Source: Siphonodentalium dalli
Lineage: Eukaryota > Mollusca > Scaphopoda > Gadilida > Siphonodentaliidae
Reading direction: 5' to 3'
DNA length: 64,000 nucleotides
Assembly: GCA_032622095.1 (NCBI GenBank)
Contig: CP136061.1
Location: 41,855,797-41,919,796 of the forward strand
Part shown: piece after piece, positions 1 through 11,391 of the stretch
Layout: the number at the start of each line of letters is the position of its first letter
Position numbering within the stretch: position 1 is the stretch's first letter
Notes under the pieces: generated by a model
The model's input: the letters and a program-made list of their open reading frames with translations, nothing else
What the model was told of the DNA's origin: nothing
Databases searched by the model: none
Position numbers and translations under genes: made by a program

Positions 1-1749
1 GGGTCCATTACTATTTAGCATAAATGTTTTGCCTAAATTTTTATTTTATATTTTCGATACTGTTGTATTTGAATTGATTACAGACAAGCATTGGAAATAT
101 GGTAAAATGTTCATATAACTTGTTTACAAGTCATGAGTCAATTGATAAACAAAAACAAACAGGATAACAATGGCTGCTGCAGGTTTATACGATTCTTATC
201 TGTTCTCAGACTTTATAACTGAAACAAATACCAAGCCTAAATGGTGAGACTACAGATGTTTAGGTAAAACGTGGGTGGGTACCCTGCATAAAATTGGAAA
301 CAAAATTCCTTCAAATAAGGGGTGATTTGGAGGTAAAAAGGGGGTGGTACCCCGCATGAAATTGGAAAAAATATTTTTTCTTTCAAATAGGGGGGTGGTT
401 GGTACCCAAGAGGCGGGAAAAAAATTTCAGCCTACTATCATGGCATTTTTTCCGGCCCCCCCTGATCCAGTTAGTATTTTCTCCTCACCTATGGTAATTA
501 CGTCACATATGTTCTACTAACGTATATATATGGTATTACATACCAGATAAGGAATTGACTATGGTTTTATTGTGAGTTGTACTTGGATAAGACATTTAAG
601 AGTGATTTTGAAAACCTTGCAACACTATTCTTCCTCGTTGTGTCAGTAAATGTTTTTGTGTTTTGATTGCACTGTCAATTTCAACATGAACACTGAGACA
701 AATGTAGATAAGTCATAGCCTGCAACTCGAAGTGGCAGCTCGAAGACAACCCAGTTGTCACAATTTTTAGGAAAAAAGAGCTTGTCCGTTCACATAGGAA
801 CCGGAGTCAAGACATTTTTCAGTCCACGACTGAATCACATTTTCCCCCCAAAAAACTAAACATTTTGTGTTCAGCACAGCGATGACATTGAGAATGAAAT
901 TCGCGAGTGATAAAAGTAATGGCTCATGAAAAAACATAATGTAATTGTGGACGCAAGATGAGACCAATATGTGCATTGCACAGAATGAATATACCAGATC
1001 ATTTCACTGAATACAAAATATTATTAATAAATATTAAATATCAGCTGAGTGAGATAAAGCCATACTGTATAGAGTCACTGCAGTATATAATTTGGTCGCC
1101 GATAAATATATTGTTGAAATTTGACGGCATAAGATAAGATACGTTTTAATGGTCTTTAAGACAACATATTGGTGTAGGACAACATACATGTACAGATACA
1201 AATAAACAGGAATACATGATATATATGTGATATACACGTAACAAGTAACAGATTATCAGAAATTGTAAAGATGTAGAATATCAAATTATTTTATTTATTA
1301 CTGGACATAGGTCATCTGTGGAAGGATGTGATGTACCATATGGTTCATTACCACTTCCGCAGTTGACCAAAGCCCAGCATGCGTATGGCGTTTATACAGG
1401 GGGTGAGACTGTAAAGGATTTGTCCGGCACTGACATGTGACCAAAAACCATCGGTTATAGCATAAGACAACAGTCCTAAGACCATCTATTTCCATTATGG
1501 TCCCCATTGGATTCAAGCAACATGAGAGACCGGAACGCACCCATATGCCTGAACTTAGACTTAACTTTGACCATTTTCAGGGAGCATAAAACAAAGGTAA
1601 ACGTATCCCTATTCCTTGAACTCATGAGTATACAGTCAGAAGCATTCTTACTTGATAAAGTAATTTATTTATATATTTTCGTGCATCCGAAAGTGTCATT
1701 CTTTTGGGATCAGGGACCTTTACGATAACCGACAGACACACGCGTTAGA
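1..1749. other. no gene recognised; short imperfect repeats
   Basis: No coding region could be supported here. Open frames are short, overlap on both strands and show no domain. Between about 255 and 420 a roughly 70-bp unit with a GGTGGGTACC-like core followed by GCATRAAATTGGAAA is repeated two to three times with decay. Confidence 0.6.
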
Positions 1750-2280
1750 CATGACGCATTCGTATGGACGATCGCTTGTGTGGACTATCTATGATATTCA
1801 AGGTTTCCTGACCGATTAGACGACTTCCGACACATGTCACAGTCGTATGGGCAATCGCCTGTATGGATTCACTTATAATATTCAATGTTTCCTGGCCGAC
1901 TAAACGCCTTCCGACACATGTCACACTCATATGGGCGATCGCCTGTGTGGAATCTCTTAATGATATTCAAGGTTTCCTGACCGATTAGACGCCTTCCGAC
2001 ACATGTCACACTCATATGGGCGATCATCGATGTGTATTCTCTTGTGTGTTGTCAGGTTTTCTGAACACTTATAAGACTGAAAAAATTCCTTGTTTCCTGA
2101 TTGCACCCTCGTACGGGCGATCGCCTGTGTGGATTTTCTTATGATATTCAAGGTTTCCTGACCGATTAGACGCCTTCCTACACATGTGTCACTCGTATGG
2201 TGATCATCGATGTGTATTCTCTTGTGTTTTGTCAGGTTTTATGAACACTTTTAAGACTGACAATTCCTTGTTTCCTGATT
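1750..2280 (-). pseudogene. degenerate C2H2 zinc-finger array (unit 1)
   Basis: Read on the minus strand, about six 84-bp units encode 28-residue C2H2 fingers of the pattern YECDMCRKA-NRSGNLEYH with DRPYEC linkers. The frame changes between units, so no single long protein results. One unit near 2040-2090 has a different finger (SENLTTHKRIH). The array and the sequence after it (2281 onward, CACTGTAAACATGTGATTAA) match 22360-23600, which marks it as the start of the first of two tandem duplication units. It is a decayed gene or a satellite made of finger units rather than a working gene. Confidence 0.75.
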
Positions 2281-2656
2281 CACTGTAAACATGTGATTAA
2301 ATTTTCAAATAATTATCAAATTTGCTATTCTTCCACTAAAGTATTAACCATTCAGCAAATAAAAGTGATGACAAGGTAAGTGAATCCAAAAAAATATTTG
2401 TGCTTTTAAAAGAAATGCATATTTTGTTGCAGATAATTTAAAGTTACCTTTCTCATTGTATACATGTGGTGGTTCTTGTCATGTCAAGTGTAGCACACTG
2501 ATCCTTAATTCTTGCTCCACGAACTCTTGGTTCCGTTCAACTTACAAGCCAGCAGAATCCACTTTGATTGTGATAACGCATAACTATATGTGAAATTATG
2601 CAAAAATATAACCGCAAAATAGAGTATGGTACATGTTTATTGGGCGCTAAATTAAC

Positions 2657-2978
2657 TTTTAAAGATGGATTATCTCTTTAAATAACAAATTTTAAATAGT
2701 TGCGTGGGTATAAAATAATCAATATGAACTGCTAAGACCCATGTCCGGAAAGGCTTCTATCAATTAATGTTGACTTTATTTCGAATATTATATTGGGACC
2801 GTTTATTTGTCTATTTTTAGAACGTAACCATTCGGGTGATACCATATAGCAATAGAGAGTATCGAAATAAAATCAATATGAATCGATAGAAGCAGGAGTC
2901 TTTGAACCAGATCTAATATTTTATACCCCGATAGCTATATAATACATGTTTACAGAGAGATAATCCACCTTTAATAAG
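2657..2978. repeat. palindromic MITE, GATTATCTCT family
   Basis: The ends are inverted copies of TTAAAGRTGGATTATCTCT. The arms continue inward with the shared pieces GGTATAAAATA, GTCCGGAAA and CTTCTATC. Further complete or nested copies are at 20650-21656, 23936-24252 and 28406-29150, with a half copy at 35510-35765. Confidence 0.7.
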
Positions 2979-3013
2979 TATTTGCACTTAAGCGCAATCA
3001 ATATAACATTTAT

Positions 3014-4244
3014 GTGACAGTGCTATTTTATATACCAAAACAGTATATGCCTTTATTACATGCTACACATGTATACTAACTAAGTTATTAAACTTAACTC
3101 ACTAATATACATTTTATAGCCGCATTGCAATCATTTCATTCCGCGTACTTGGTTCATTTCATGTCATTCCGCTCTATTCCGTTCTATACATTTCCCGTTC
3201 CCATTTCCATACCTGCTCTCCATTTTGCTATTTCATATTCTTAGCTTAGTCCAATAACTTATCCACTTGTCTATTCTCTATCTATTTTCTATCGAGGTTA
3301 ACGCCAAATATGAGACCAAACTATCAGAGAAATTATGGCATTGAAATCCATGTAAAAAAGGACGACCGTGCAGTCACGACCTGCACTACTCAGACTAATA
3401 TGTGTTGACTTATATGAACGTCAAGATTTAATTAACTATAAATATTTCTTATAACCAATTACGTACACGAAGTTGATTGCTTGTGGTAGGGGGGTTGGGT
3501 CTGTACCTCATAATTATCATATTGTACTCATACATGTATCTTCCAGCCTGTCGATCGTGGCTTCCCGGGGCCAATTCTCAATTTGGATGAAATAGTTTTT
3601 GTACTCGCCTCCACAACCCTTGGCCTTGGTTGGAAATTGGGGTTATTATGAGTGAGAACTTGGGTTTACCCCCTCATAATTTGGGTTGTTTGTTTGTTTC
3701 AAATGACAACCCAAAATCATTAGAATATAAGTAAGGAAGAACATTCAATTTCCAAGAACATGTTTTGTTTGTACCTGTACAAATTCTATAGTGATTGTAT
3801 AGGTTGGGATTTGATCAGTTTGATTACAATTGCATGGAGCTACATTTATACCAGCGCGGACTCGGAGCCATGCACTATGAAACAACGTCAACCCAACCAA
3901 ACCTAATGCGAACCATGCCAACAGTATGCCTGCTTTGTGTGCTATGTCGCGTCGCTGTCAAAGCGTCAATAACTTTCGCGGGAAAATGCGCGTGCCAATA
4001 TGACGTCGCTTTGGATACAACATATGATGTAACCTTACAGTTTACGTGAACATGTTTCTACTAATTTACTAAACTAAAGAAAAGTTTATTTAGTTATATG
4101 ATAAACATTCAAGATATTTACGATATGAATTATGTTGTTTTCGCGAGGTGGCTAAGGAAAATTTGCAGTTTTACGTAAATTTCCGACATTTCCCGAATGG
4201 CATAGCAACCCGAGTCCGGTCGACAATATTTATGATTTAAGTCA
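3014..4244. other. no gene recognised
   Basis: This is part of the 8.4-kb insertion. A short frame at 3795-4049 (84 aa) has no recognisable domain and no supporting context. I see nothing else of note. Confidence 0.5.
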
Positions 4245-4449
4245 TGATTATTGTTCAAAGAATAAACCATGTAATGCCTTAACGCAATGAATACTGTTAT
4301 GTTGGCTATATGAAAAGTAACATTTTGTAGTTTTAATTTAATTGCAATGACGTTTCAAGATGGCGTCCCCTCAAATCCAAGATGGCGGCGCCCCTAATTC
4401 AAGATGGCGGCGCCCATGTTCGAAAGCGAACTTAGTATAAGGACGACCT
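4245..4449 (+). repeat. dispersed ~205-bp repeat with three CAAGATGGCG motifs, copy 1
   Basis: This copy is nearly identical to 5425-5645, from ATTGTTCAAAGAATAAACC to GGACGACCTGCGCAT. Its 3' half has three closely spaced CAAGATGGCG(GCG) motifs, which resemble the YY1 binding consensus AAGATGGCGGC. It lies outside the left end of the ISL2EU-type element, whereas the second copy lies inside it. Confidence 0.75.
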
Positions 4450-4478
4450 GCGCATATGTTGCTGCGCAACATATGCGC
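4450..4478. repeat. perfect 13-bp inverted repeat with 3-nt loop
   Basis: GCGCATATGTTGC is followed by TGC and then by its exact reverse complement. It begins exactly where the homology between the two dispersed repeat copies (4245-4449 and 5425-5645) ends. Confidence 0.8.
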
Positions 4479-4920
4479 GGCTGGGCTGCCAATCCGAGGT
4501 AAGGATTTTCGCGCGTTTTCGTCATTCGAGTTTCAATCACGGTACAGTCAGCATCGTTCGTCTTTTTGACACTCAGTGTTATCGCACTTGTAATTCTTCA
4601 AATGGTTGAAGAATGTTAAAGTTAAATGATTACTACGTAATGACATCCGACCTATGCTTTCCGAGCCTTTCCCAGTCAGTATGGTATGTGATATTTGTTA
4701 TATGTTTTTACTCGTTATTATTATGTTTTTAATAATATTATGTCTTCGTTTTGGAAGTTTAGAGTTGGTCACATCTGCATAAATATATTTGCCCAAATAG
4801 TGTAGGGACAGAAATCGCACGCTGCGTTCATATTGCCCCTTTTATACTAGAATATAGGTATTGTTTCTAACTGTTCGTCACAGTTAGGATTGTGTCAAAA
4901 TAGTTGTTATATCGACAATA

Positions 4921-4970
4921 GAGTCTTTCTTCATCTCCCATAATGCATCGCGCGCTCGAGTGGTTCCCTT
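4921..4970 (+). repeat. left terminal inverted repeat of ISL2EU-type element
   Basis: It matches the reverse complement of 11150-11199 imperfectly over about 50 bp, best across CCATAAT through CTCGAGTGGTTCC. The outermost three bases do not match, so the exact first base is uncertain. Confidence 0.7.
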
Positions 4971-5424
4971 CTGCGAGTCTTGGAATTCAATTAACGTATA
5001 TATGAAAGCTAGAATTTATGGAGTCACCGAAATTATTTAGGAGAAAAAAGAATGGCAGGGGAACTAATTGTTGCATGCCATTGTGTAACAACACAAAAGG
5101 CACAGATCAGTCGCTGAACATAAAGAGATCGTATTACACGATACCAATTAAAGACAAGAAACGACTTAAACTTTGGAAAGACACAATCCGACGGGGTGAA
5201 GATAAATGGGAACCAAAGGCCTGGATGAGAGTCTGTTCTGATCATTTTCCCAAAGGTATGTACACACAGAAATGCATATAATTAAGCACAAACAACACGG
5301 CATCGTGTCTCAGATACGCATGGGAAATAAAACATAGTAAAATGTAATTTGTACGTCGTTAACGCATTTGTTTACATTCTGTTTTCGTGGCCTAATTTCG
5401 TTGCAAGCAGTTACACAATTTGTT

Positions 5425-5645
5425 ATTGTTCAAAGAATAAACCATGTAATGCCTTAACGCAATGAATACTGTTATGTTGGCTATATGTTACTGTTATGTT
5501 GGCTATATGAAAAGTAACATTTTGTAGTTTTAATTTAATTGCAATGACGTTTCAAGATGGCGGCCCCTCAAATCCAAGATGGCGGCGCCCCTAATTCAAG
5601 ATGGCGGCGCCCATGTTCGAAAGCGAACTTAGTATAAGGACGACC
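5425..5645 (+). repeat. dispersed repeat with CAAGATGGCG motifs, copy 2, in transposase intron
   Basis: Same sequence as 4245-4449 with an extra tandem duplication of about 22 bp (TGTTACTGTTATGTTGGC) near 5475-5500. It lies in the intron between the THAP exon and the next exon, so it probably inserted after the transposon. Confidence 0.75.
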
Positions 5646-6307
5646 TGCGCATGTGTTTACATGCCTTGGGTGGAACACATTGTTATGACAACTGATTAAA
5701 GATGAATCAAGTTTATTTTAAATTATATATTTATTAGACTTAATGTATTATTTTCAATCTTAAGTAAACTTAGTCATTTACTTAGTGGAGTGTACAAACT
5801 GTGATTGTGGGCTACTGCATTTCCATGGGCATGTAGACTGTAAAGTTCCTTCTGTGAAGCTTTATTTCAACATGAATAATAATGGATAGAATTCAACCTA
5901 GTGTATCAATATAGTTTTATTTTAAACCCCACATGGGCCGCAGTATCATTAATTTGCATACATGCAAATAAACACAATAAAATATTGAAAATGAAGGAAT
6001 GAAAAATGCATAAACATAAACATAAACATGCCTTGAACAATAATGTAATCTCTGGTTAACTTTGCTAAGTTGCCCCATTCAGATACATGGTCTATCATAC
6101 TGGTATATGCTTGTTTACCAATCTATACATGTACATTTCAGGTAAAAAGAGCGATGACCCAAATGGTGTTGGCTACTGTCCTCGGCTAATCACCAAACCT
6201 GTTTCACAGAGGACAACAATGACATCTTCTAAGGTGCGAGTCAGCTCACTGAAGAAAAAACAACGTTCGACCGAAATGCAAGAAAAGCATAAACTTTGAG
6301 CCGCTTG

Positions 6308-6875
6308 GAAGATCGAAATTGGAATCAAATTTACATATACCGCCTCAGACTGATTATTTCGTGTCACATCATTACATGGTAATTTGCATATGTTCTCCAA
6401 TTCGGTGCTCATTAAGTTGATCCATGTGTTGAAAAAACTGGATGCTGTGCTTGTGCTAATCCCAAATCTGTCCGAGATGTCCTGCAAAAGTAATCCCACT
6501 TTTAGTCTAACTATAGTGAAGAAGAATTCATCCATCAGCGGAAGTTTTCTGGAAATACCAGGTTTGTTTACACATCGCTCACTGAAATGCTCATTGTTGT
6601 ATGTTTTCGAACCTTTCCAGTATTTCATTCCAGCTGCAAGAGGCTGGAGAAAATTAAAAAGAGCTAAGATTGTTGCATAATTTGGAAATCCTGTCCAAAA
6701 CTGAAATTTTCTTTGATTATATTTAATATTCTCCAGTCTCAGTGTTTGTTCTCGCAATGTTGCAGTTTCACACTCTAACTCAGCCAAACGATTCTGTAAT
6801 GAATTGTCTTTGTCACATACTGATGGACATACATAGGTGTGGTCCCACCGTCCTGTGTTGGTATTGTTGGGCTTC
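6308..6875 (-). other. inverted internal segment of the transposase gene
   Basis: Transposase codons here read on the minus strand (DHTYVCPSV, FWTGFPNYA, LPLMDEFFFTIVRLKVGLL, NTWINLM), while the flanking exons read on the + strand. The borders are GAAG (6308-6311) and CTTC (6872-6875), a 4-bp inverted match. Turning the segment back puts both junctions in frame: Lys-rich linker into NNTNTGRWDHTY on the left, NLIPISIF into RGIQIILDC on the right. One TGA at 6297-6299 remains. Confidence 0.8.
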
Positions 6876-7375
6876 AGAGGCATCCAAATAATTCTGGATT
6901 GCACCGAGTTATTCGTGCAAAATCCTAGTCGACTAGAGGCGAGAAAACAAGTGTTTTCATCATATAAACATCATAACACATTTAAATTCTTGGTGGGAAT
7001 GAGCCCGCAGTTAGCTGTGACATATATCAGTCGAATGTATGGGGGACACGCATCAGACAAATACATCACATCACAGTCAGAGGACCGGATGAACAGCCTG
7101 GAAAAAATGGTGATGCTGTGATGGCCGATAGAGGATTCAGAATTGAAGTAGAGTTGTTGGATATTGGGGTCAAGTTTTTTATCCTAAGTTTCAAAGGATC
7201 TGATAGGCCACAGTTGACTAAAGGAGAATTAGTGTCATCTGAGAACATAACTGCTGTTCGAATTCACATAGAGAGAATTATCCAGCATATAAAAACGTAT
7301 CACATATTGGATGGTGACATAAAGTTATGAATGTTGGACTCGGCAGAGCAGATAGTTAAAGTGTGTGATTAACTT

Positions 7376-7454
7376 CCAAACACCAATAGTGCAATAAGTG
7401 TAGAAAATTTACAAATAACTCCAAATCTTTACTTATTTCACTATCGGTGTTTGG
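7376..7454. repeat. 24-bp imperfect inverted repeat between convergent transposon genes
   Basis: The arms 7376-7399 and 7431-7454 match at 22 of 24 positions (CCAAACACCRATAGTG core). They lie at the 3' end of the transposase gene, close to the 3' end of the convergent YqaJ gene. It could be an RNA hairpin at a 3' end or simply a short insertion. Confidence 0.6.
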
Positions 7455-7533
7455 TATAGCCTCTACTGTGGAAGGGAATATATATGTGAACACTATATAA
7501 TTATATATATATATATATTATTTTTTTTAAAGA

Positions 7534-7712
7534 CCCTGTGCCAGTGCATTCTCTTATATATATACGGAGCCTCACATATATAAGTGAATGCATTGGCTTA
7601 CAAGGCAAGGTAAATATAATTAGTCTAATGTATGCTCTTATATATGCGAGGCTCCCTATGGGAGACTTGCATATATACATTAACTTGATTAAGAGAATGC
7701 ATTGGTTCAGGG
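7534..7712. repeat. palindromic MITE with TGCATTCTCTTA ends
   Basis: Ends CCCTGTGCCAGTGCATTCTC and its near reverse complement enclose A/T-rich arms rich in TATATA. It lies between the two transposon genes and is preceded by a (TA)n run at 7500-7520. Confidence 0.6.
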
Positions 7713-7830
7713 TTGTATAGTACTCCCATGGAATCACACACTAAAGCAGGAGCATATTACCCCAAACACAATGAATGTCCCGATAACTCTTTTAAAAATT
7801 GTATAGACATACATGTATATCAACAACAAA

Positions 7831-10800
7831 TTAATGGGACTCTTTTTGTTCACCATTTTCTGAACATTTATTAATTGCAAGAAACCCATGGCTAAGTTCA
7901 AGAATTTCATGCTTTGTGTGATCAATTCTGCACTTCTTGCAGGCATATATATAATGTTTACAATTGAGCTGTAGTGGTAATCTCCTGAATCCTTCACAGA
8001 ATAAATGAAATGCACTGTGGGGTACACATTTTATGTTCACATCACATTTAATTATTTTACCCTTGACTCTGGAATAACTTGGTGATTTGGAATCTTTGCA
8101 ATGCTGGCGACATGTCAGAGCATGTACCGGTATTGGTGGATAATCACTGTAAGATTCCAACCCATGCACTTTATTGATTTCAGCGGGTACAGGTATATCA
8201 TTGTCTGATTCAACTGATGGGCCAGCTGCACTCAACTGCTTGATTGTGTCATTGTCTGTTATGGGGTCATTACCGGTACATCCATCTGACATGTCCCAAC
8301 ATTGTGGTATTTTTCTGTCCTTTAACGCATCTTGTATCTGTCCTGTCAGAATCTCTGGTACAACATACTGAGAGAAAAATGTCTTTCCAACAGGCAGTAG
8401 GGTGTCATTCCAATAAATTTCGTCAAAACTTACTGGAATTTTTAATAGTCCCTTTCGTGTCCAAATGACAAAGTCTAACATTTTGATGTCCATAACAGCC
8501 ATCTGAACAGTTACCTGTTCAAAATAGCCTCTGTTGTGATTTCTTTTTAATTTGAATATGTCGCCAGATGTGTGGGAAACATAATCAATTTTACCAGACT
8601 TTATGGCCTCCTGTGGTGTGATATGTCTTTGGGTATAAGGACATTTCACCTCTATAAGTTTTTTTGGACACATGTCACAAGAACAAACCACTAGCCCATC
8701 AGGTGAAGCACGAATATATGCATATTTCTCATGAGATGCCAATCCTTGTGGAATAACGTCGATCTGGCAATCATGGCTGGAATGTATTTTGACGTACTGT
8801 TTAATTGATTCTGGCTCATTATCGATCCCCCATTTCATCGCCTTTGTTTTAATATTTGTTGATTCGTAACCCATCACAGATGCAACTATCTTATCAGGTG
8901 ATGGCTGCATATTGTTCAGGTACGAAACAACACGTTTGAACTTGGTAGATGTAATCGCACCACTCATTTGTTCCTGCCATTCAGAATCTTCTCTTTGTCC
9001 GACTGTCAGTTCTGAAATTTGTTTTCGATCGGCATTGGACAGCTTGCATGAATTAATGAACCGGATTTTCTCGCTCAAATAACCAACATTGATACATGCT
9101 TTGAACACTTTGTGTGGCATGCTTGGTATAGGCAGAGGTGTTGTCTCTATTTCCATTTCCATACAATGGACAAGATCAGAATTCATGTCCGTACCATGAT
9201 CAGGAAGAGTCATTGGTCGTAATTCATGGTACTGGATGTCGGCGAAATCTTTTTGGGTCCAATAAGTGAATGATAGGTGGTTGTGGCATGTTGATATTCC
9301 CATTCAAAATATCACGTCTCAGCTGTAGAACCCTGTTGTACATCACCATTGATGTTTCACATCCTTTAGCTGGTACATGCTTGATAGATGACAACCTGCT
9401 GTTTGCATCTTTTTTATCAGTCATCTGCACATCCACTATGGGAGCCGGTTGAACCTTAGCAGCTGTAAAAACTAAGGCAATGAATTTAGCTACAATATAT
9501 CACCAGCGTGAAATAATTTGGATATATCTGAAAATTAGATAATCTTGTTTTACCATTTCTTACAGAATGTGAGAAGGATATTGTATTTGCCGATATAATG
9601 CAAAATAATCCTGTATAATTAGTGGTTTCTCAATTTATTAAAATTATAAATATGGAACAGCCTAGAGTTCCAATAAACCGATTTTTAATAATCATGATAC
9701 ACGCAGACGCATGCATACAGGTATTTTACCGGCATTTTCTTTTTTTTAAATCACTGCTTTGTAATTGTCATTGATCAGTGTTTTTCTTAATTTAGTTTTT
9801 GACACATAATGTAAATCTACATGTACATGTAGAGTACATGATAAATAATGGTATCTACATGTACCTTTTGGATCAGCCCATTGACAAGGAATTTCAGTAT
9901 TTCAGTACATGAGGGTCCATCTGGTAATTTGTCCAAACCATCAGCCACAACTTCAGCAGCAAGAAACAGGAGAGCACCATTGTGGGAACACGTTTTTCCA
10001 GCACTGAAAAAAATAAGACTATTAAAATAAATTCATCAAATAATAAGATACCGGTACCAGTACAACAATATCATATGATAGTAAATGTATCATACATGTA
10101 AAATAAAATCAATATGTGTCTTAATTTGATAGATATTCAGTTGACAAATACACTACATCGATATACCAGCTTCATTTATGTGAAAATACTTCCTACAGTC
10201 ACAGCCATTTCCCCGCTGTTTTCCAAAGTTCGCACAGAAGTGAAATAAACGCTCTTTATTTATACCATATCTGGAATAGACTAATTTGTACCACTCTTAA
10301 TGTTCCTTAATTTACACATCCTTTAGTTATAAGTGTCAATTGAGGTGTTTGCCGTAATGACTTATTTCAATGCATTTATAATAATACATTATTGTTGAAC
10401 ACTTTTGTCACAAATGATCTACATTTACAATATGACATGTAAACTGTCTACTCATCAAATAAAATAATCTTATAAATCTAGTTCACATTACTTACCCAGC
10501 TGTGCATATGCAGAATCCACTGCAGGGTTTCCCTGTACATTTGTCAATGATGACATGACACCACTTCACTTGCTTGCTGTCTGTAGATTGTGAGGGCAAA
10601 CATTGTCCAGATAGAAGACAGAACATCTTGCTGTTGGTGTTGAAATTGAAGCGAACAGAATGAAGGTGTCCTGACTGTATGTATGCATAACTTCTTGTCA
10701 ACTTGTATTTTCTTAGGCCATTTTCCAAAAATTCCTGGCTGTTGCCCCCAAGCAGACACTTTTTTACTTGCGTGATGTCAATTTCTGGCAATTTTCAAAT

Positions 10801-11100
10801 ATCCGTCGTCCAACCATCCATACCTTTAACGAAATCTGGTTTAAGAAAGTTCAGTTCTGAAACCTCTTGGTCGGACAGGAAATATGTCGCGCTATCCAGT
10901 CCTCCATCTGTTACGTTCCCGATTTTTGATGTATTTGATGAATTTGCAGCTCCAACGGTAGAAATTCCTAGTTTATGACACAAAAGTATTTCCTGTGCTG
11001 ACCGTCCAACATTCAACTGCACACCTTCGCGCTTACATACATCATCTAGTGCCTGTTTGGGCAGTGATTTTACGTTTTTCCAAGAGAGAAGATTGAGCAT
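7831..11100 (-). pseudogene. SWIM zinc finger plus YqaJ-like nuclease, three exons, disrupted
   Basis: Read from 11100 downward. Exon 1 (11100-10496) starts MLNLLSWKNV and ends in the SWIM finger CICTAG, followed by a GTAAGT donor. Exon 2 (10003-9865) completes the finger with KTCSHNGALL. Exon 3 (about 9455-7831) carries the YqaJ-type nuclease core: GIDNEPESIKQY, a SPDG motif, IEVKCPYT and a Gln-rich YFEQVTVQM segment. This family is a PD-(D/E)xK-like nuclease found in phage recombination modules and in ISL2EU transposons. Defects are an in-frame TGA at 10797-10795, probably a decayed CGA, and a frameshift at an A-run near 9245. The exon 3 acceptor is uncertain by 8 nt: the CAG at 9463 gives a frame clash, while the AAG 8 nt downstream keeps frame. 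Confidence 0.82.
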
Positions 11101-11149
11101 GTTTATTTATTGCACTGCGGTGGTATATTGTAAACAAAGCGAGCCGTAA

Positions 11150-11199
11150 AACGGAACCACTCGAGCCCGCGCTGTATTATGGAAATTGCCGAAAGCGAG
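11150..11199 (-). repeat. right terminal inverted repeat of ISL2EU-type element
   Basis: This is the partner of the left end, with the same CTCGAGTGGTTCC core in inverted orientation, followed by TA at 11200-11201. Confidence 0.7.
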
Positions 11200-11391
11200 T
11201 ATAGGGAGCAATTACAACCTATGTATTTGTTCGCCAATGTCTCCCATCTTCGTCTCTCGTCTCTCGTCATCTCTTGGTATTTGATGTTCGATGTTGTGAT
11301 GTTTGGTGTTGGAAGTCAAGACTCAGAGCCCCATAAATGTTTGTGATATAGCGACTGATGGTTCACTTAAGACCCACCCCTGTGCTCTACC

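Larger units (their letters stand above)
5018..7371 (+). pseudogene. THAP-domain DDE_Tnp_4 transposase, disrupted
   Basis: Exon 1 (5018-5255) encodes a THAP zinc-dependent DNA-binding domain: CCMPLC, LKLWKDTIRR and the C-x2-H pair in VCSDHF. A GTATGT donor follows at 5256, and an acceptor ends at 6141, giving the typical KGKKSDDPN continuation. Downstream come a Lys-rich linker, a coiled-coil-like stretch, a helix-turn-helix (LLQDISDRFGIST) and DDE_Tnp_4 motifs. These are ILDCTE near 6890 (first D), MADRGF near 7120 (second D) and IHIERII near 7265 (E). The middle, 6308-6875, is inverted. There is also a TGA at 6297-6299, a frameshift near 7090 before GDAVMADRGF, and a further frame change after 7320. 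All catalytic motifs are visible but the gene cannot make a full protein. Confidence 0.85.
4921..11199. mobile_element. ISL2EU-type DNA transposon, decayed, with THAP-DDE and YqaJ/SWIM genes
   Basis: Two convergent genes, a THAP plus DDE transposase (+) and a SWIM plus YqaJ nuclease (-), each start just inside imperfect terminal inverted repeats. The repeats share CCATAAT, CGCG and an exact CTCGAGTGGTTCC (4955-4967; inverted at 11153-11165). A TA dinucleotide flanks both ends (4919-4920 and 11200-11201), as expected for a 2-bp duplication. ISL2EU elements are known to encode a THAP/DDE transposase together with a YqaJ nuclease, so the family call rests on gene content, ends and duplication together. 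Both genes are broken: an internal inversion, stop codons and frameshifts. The element is therefore a dead copy. Confidence 0.82.

Noticed and set aside
1298-1540. 80-aa minus-strand frame with several Cys
   Set aside because: No motif spacing of a known zinc site and no supporting context.
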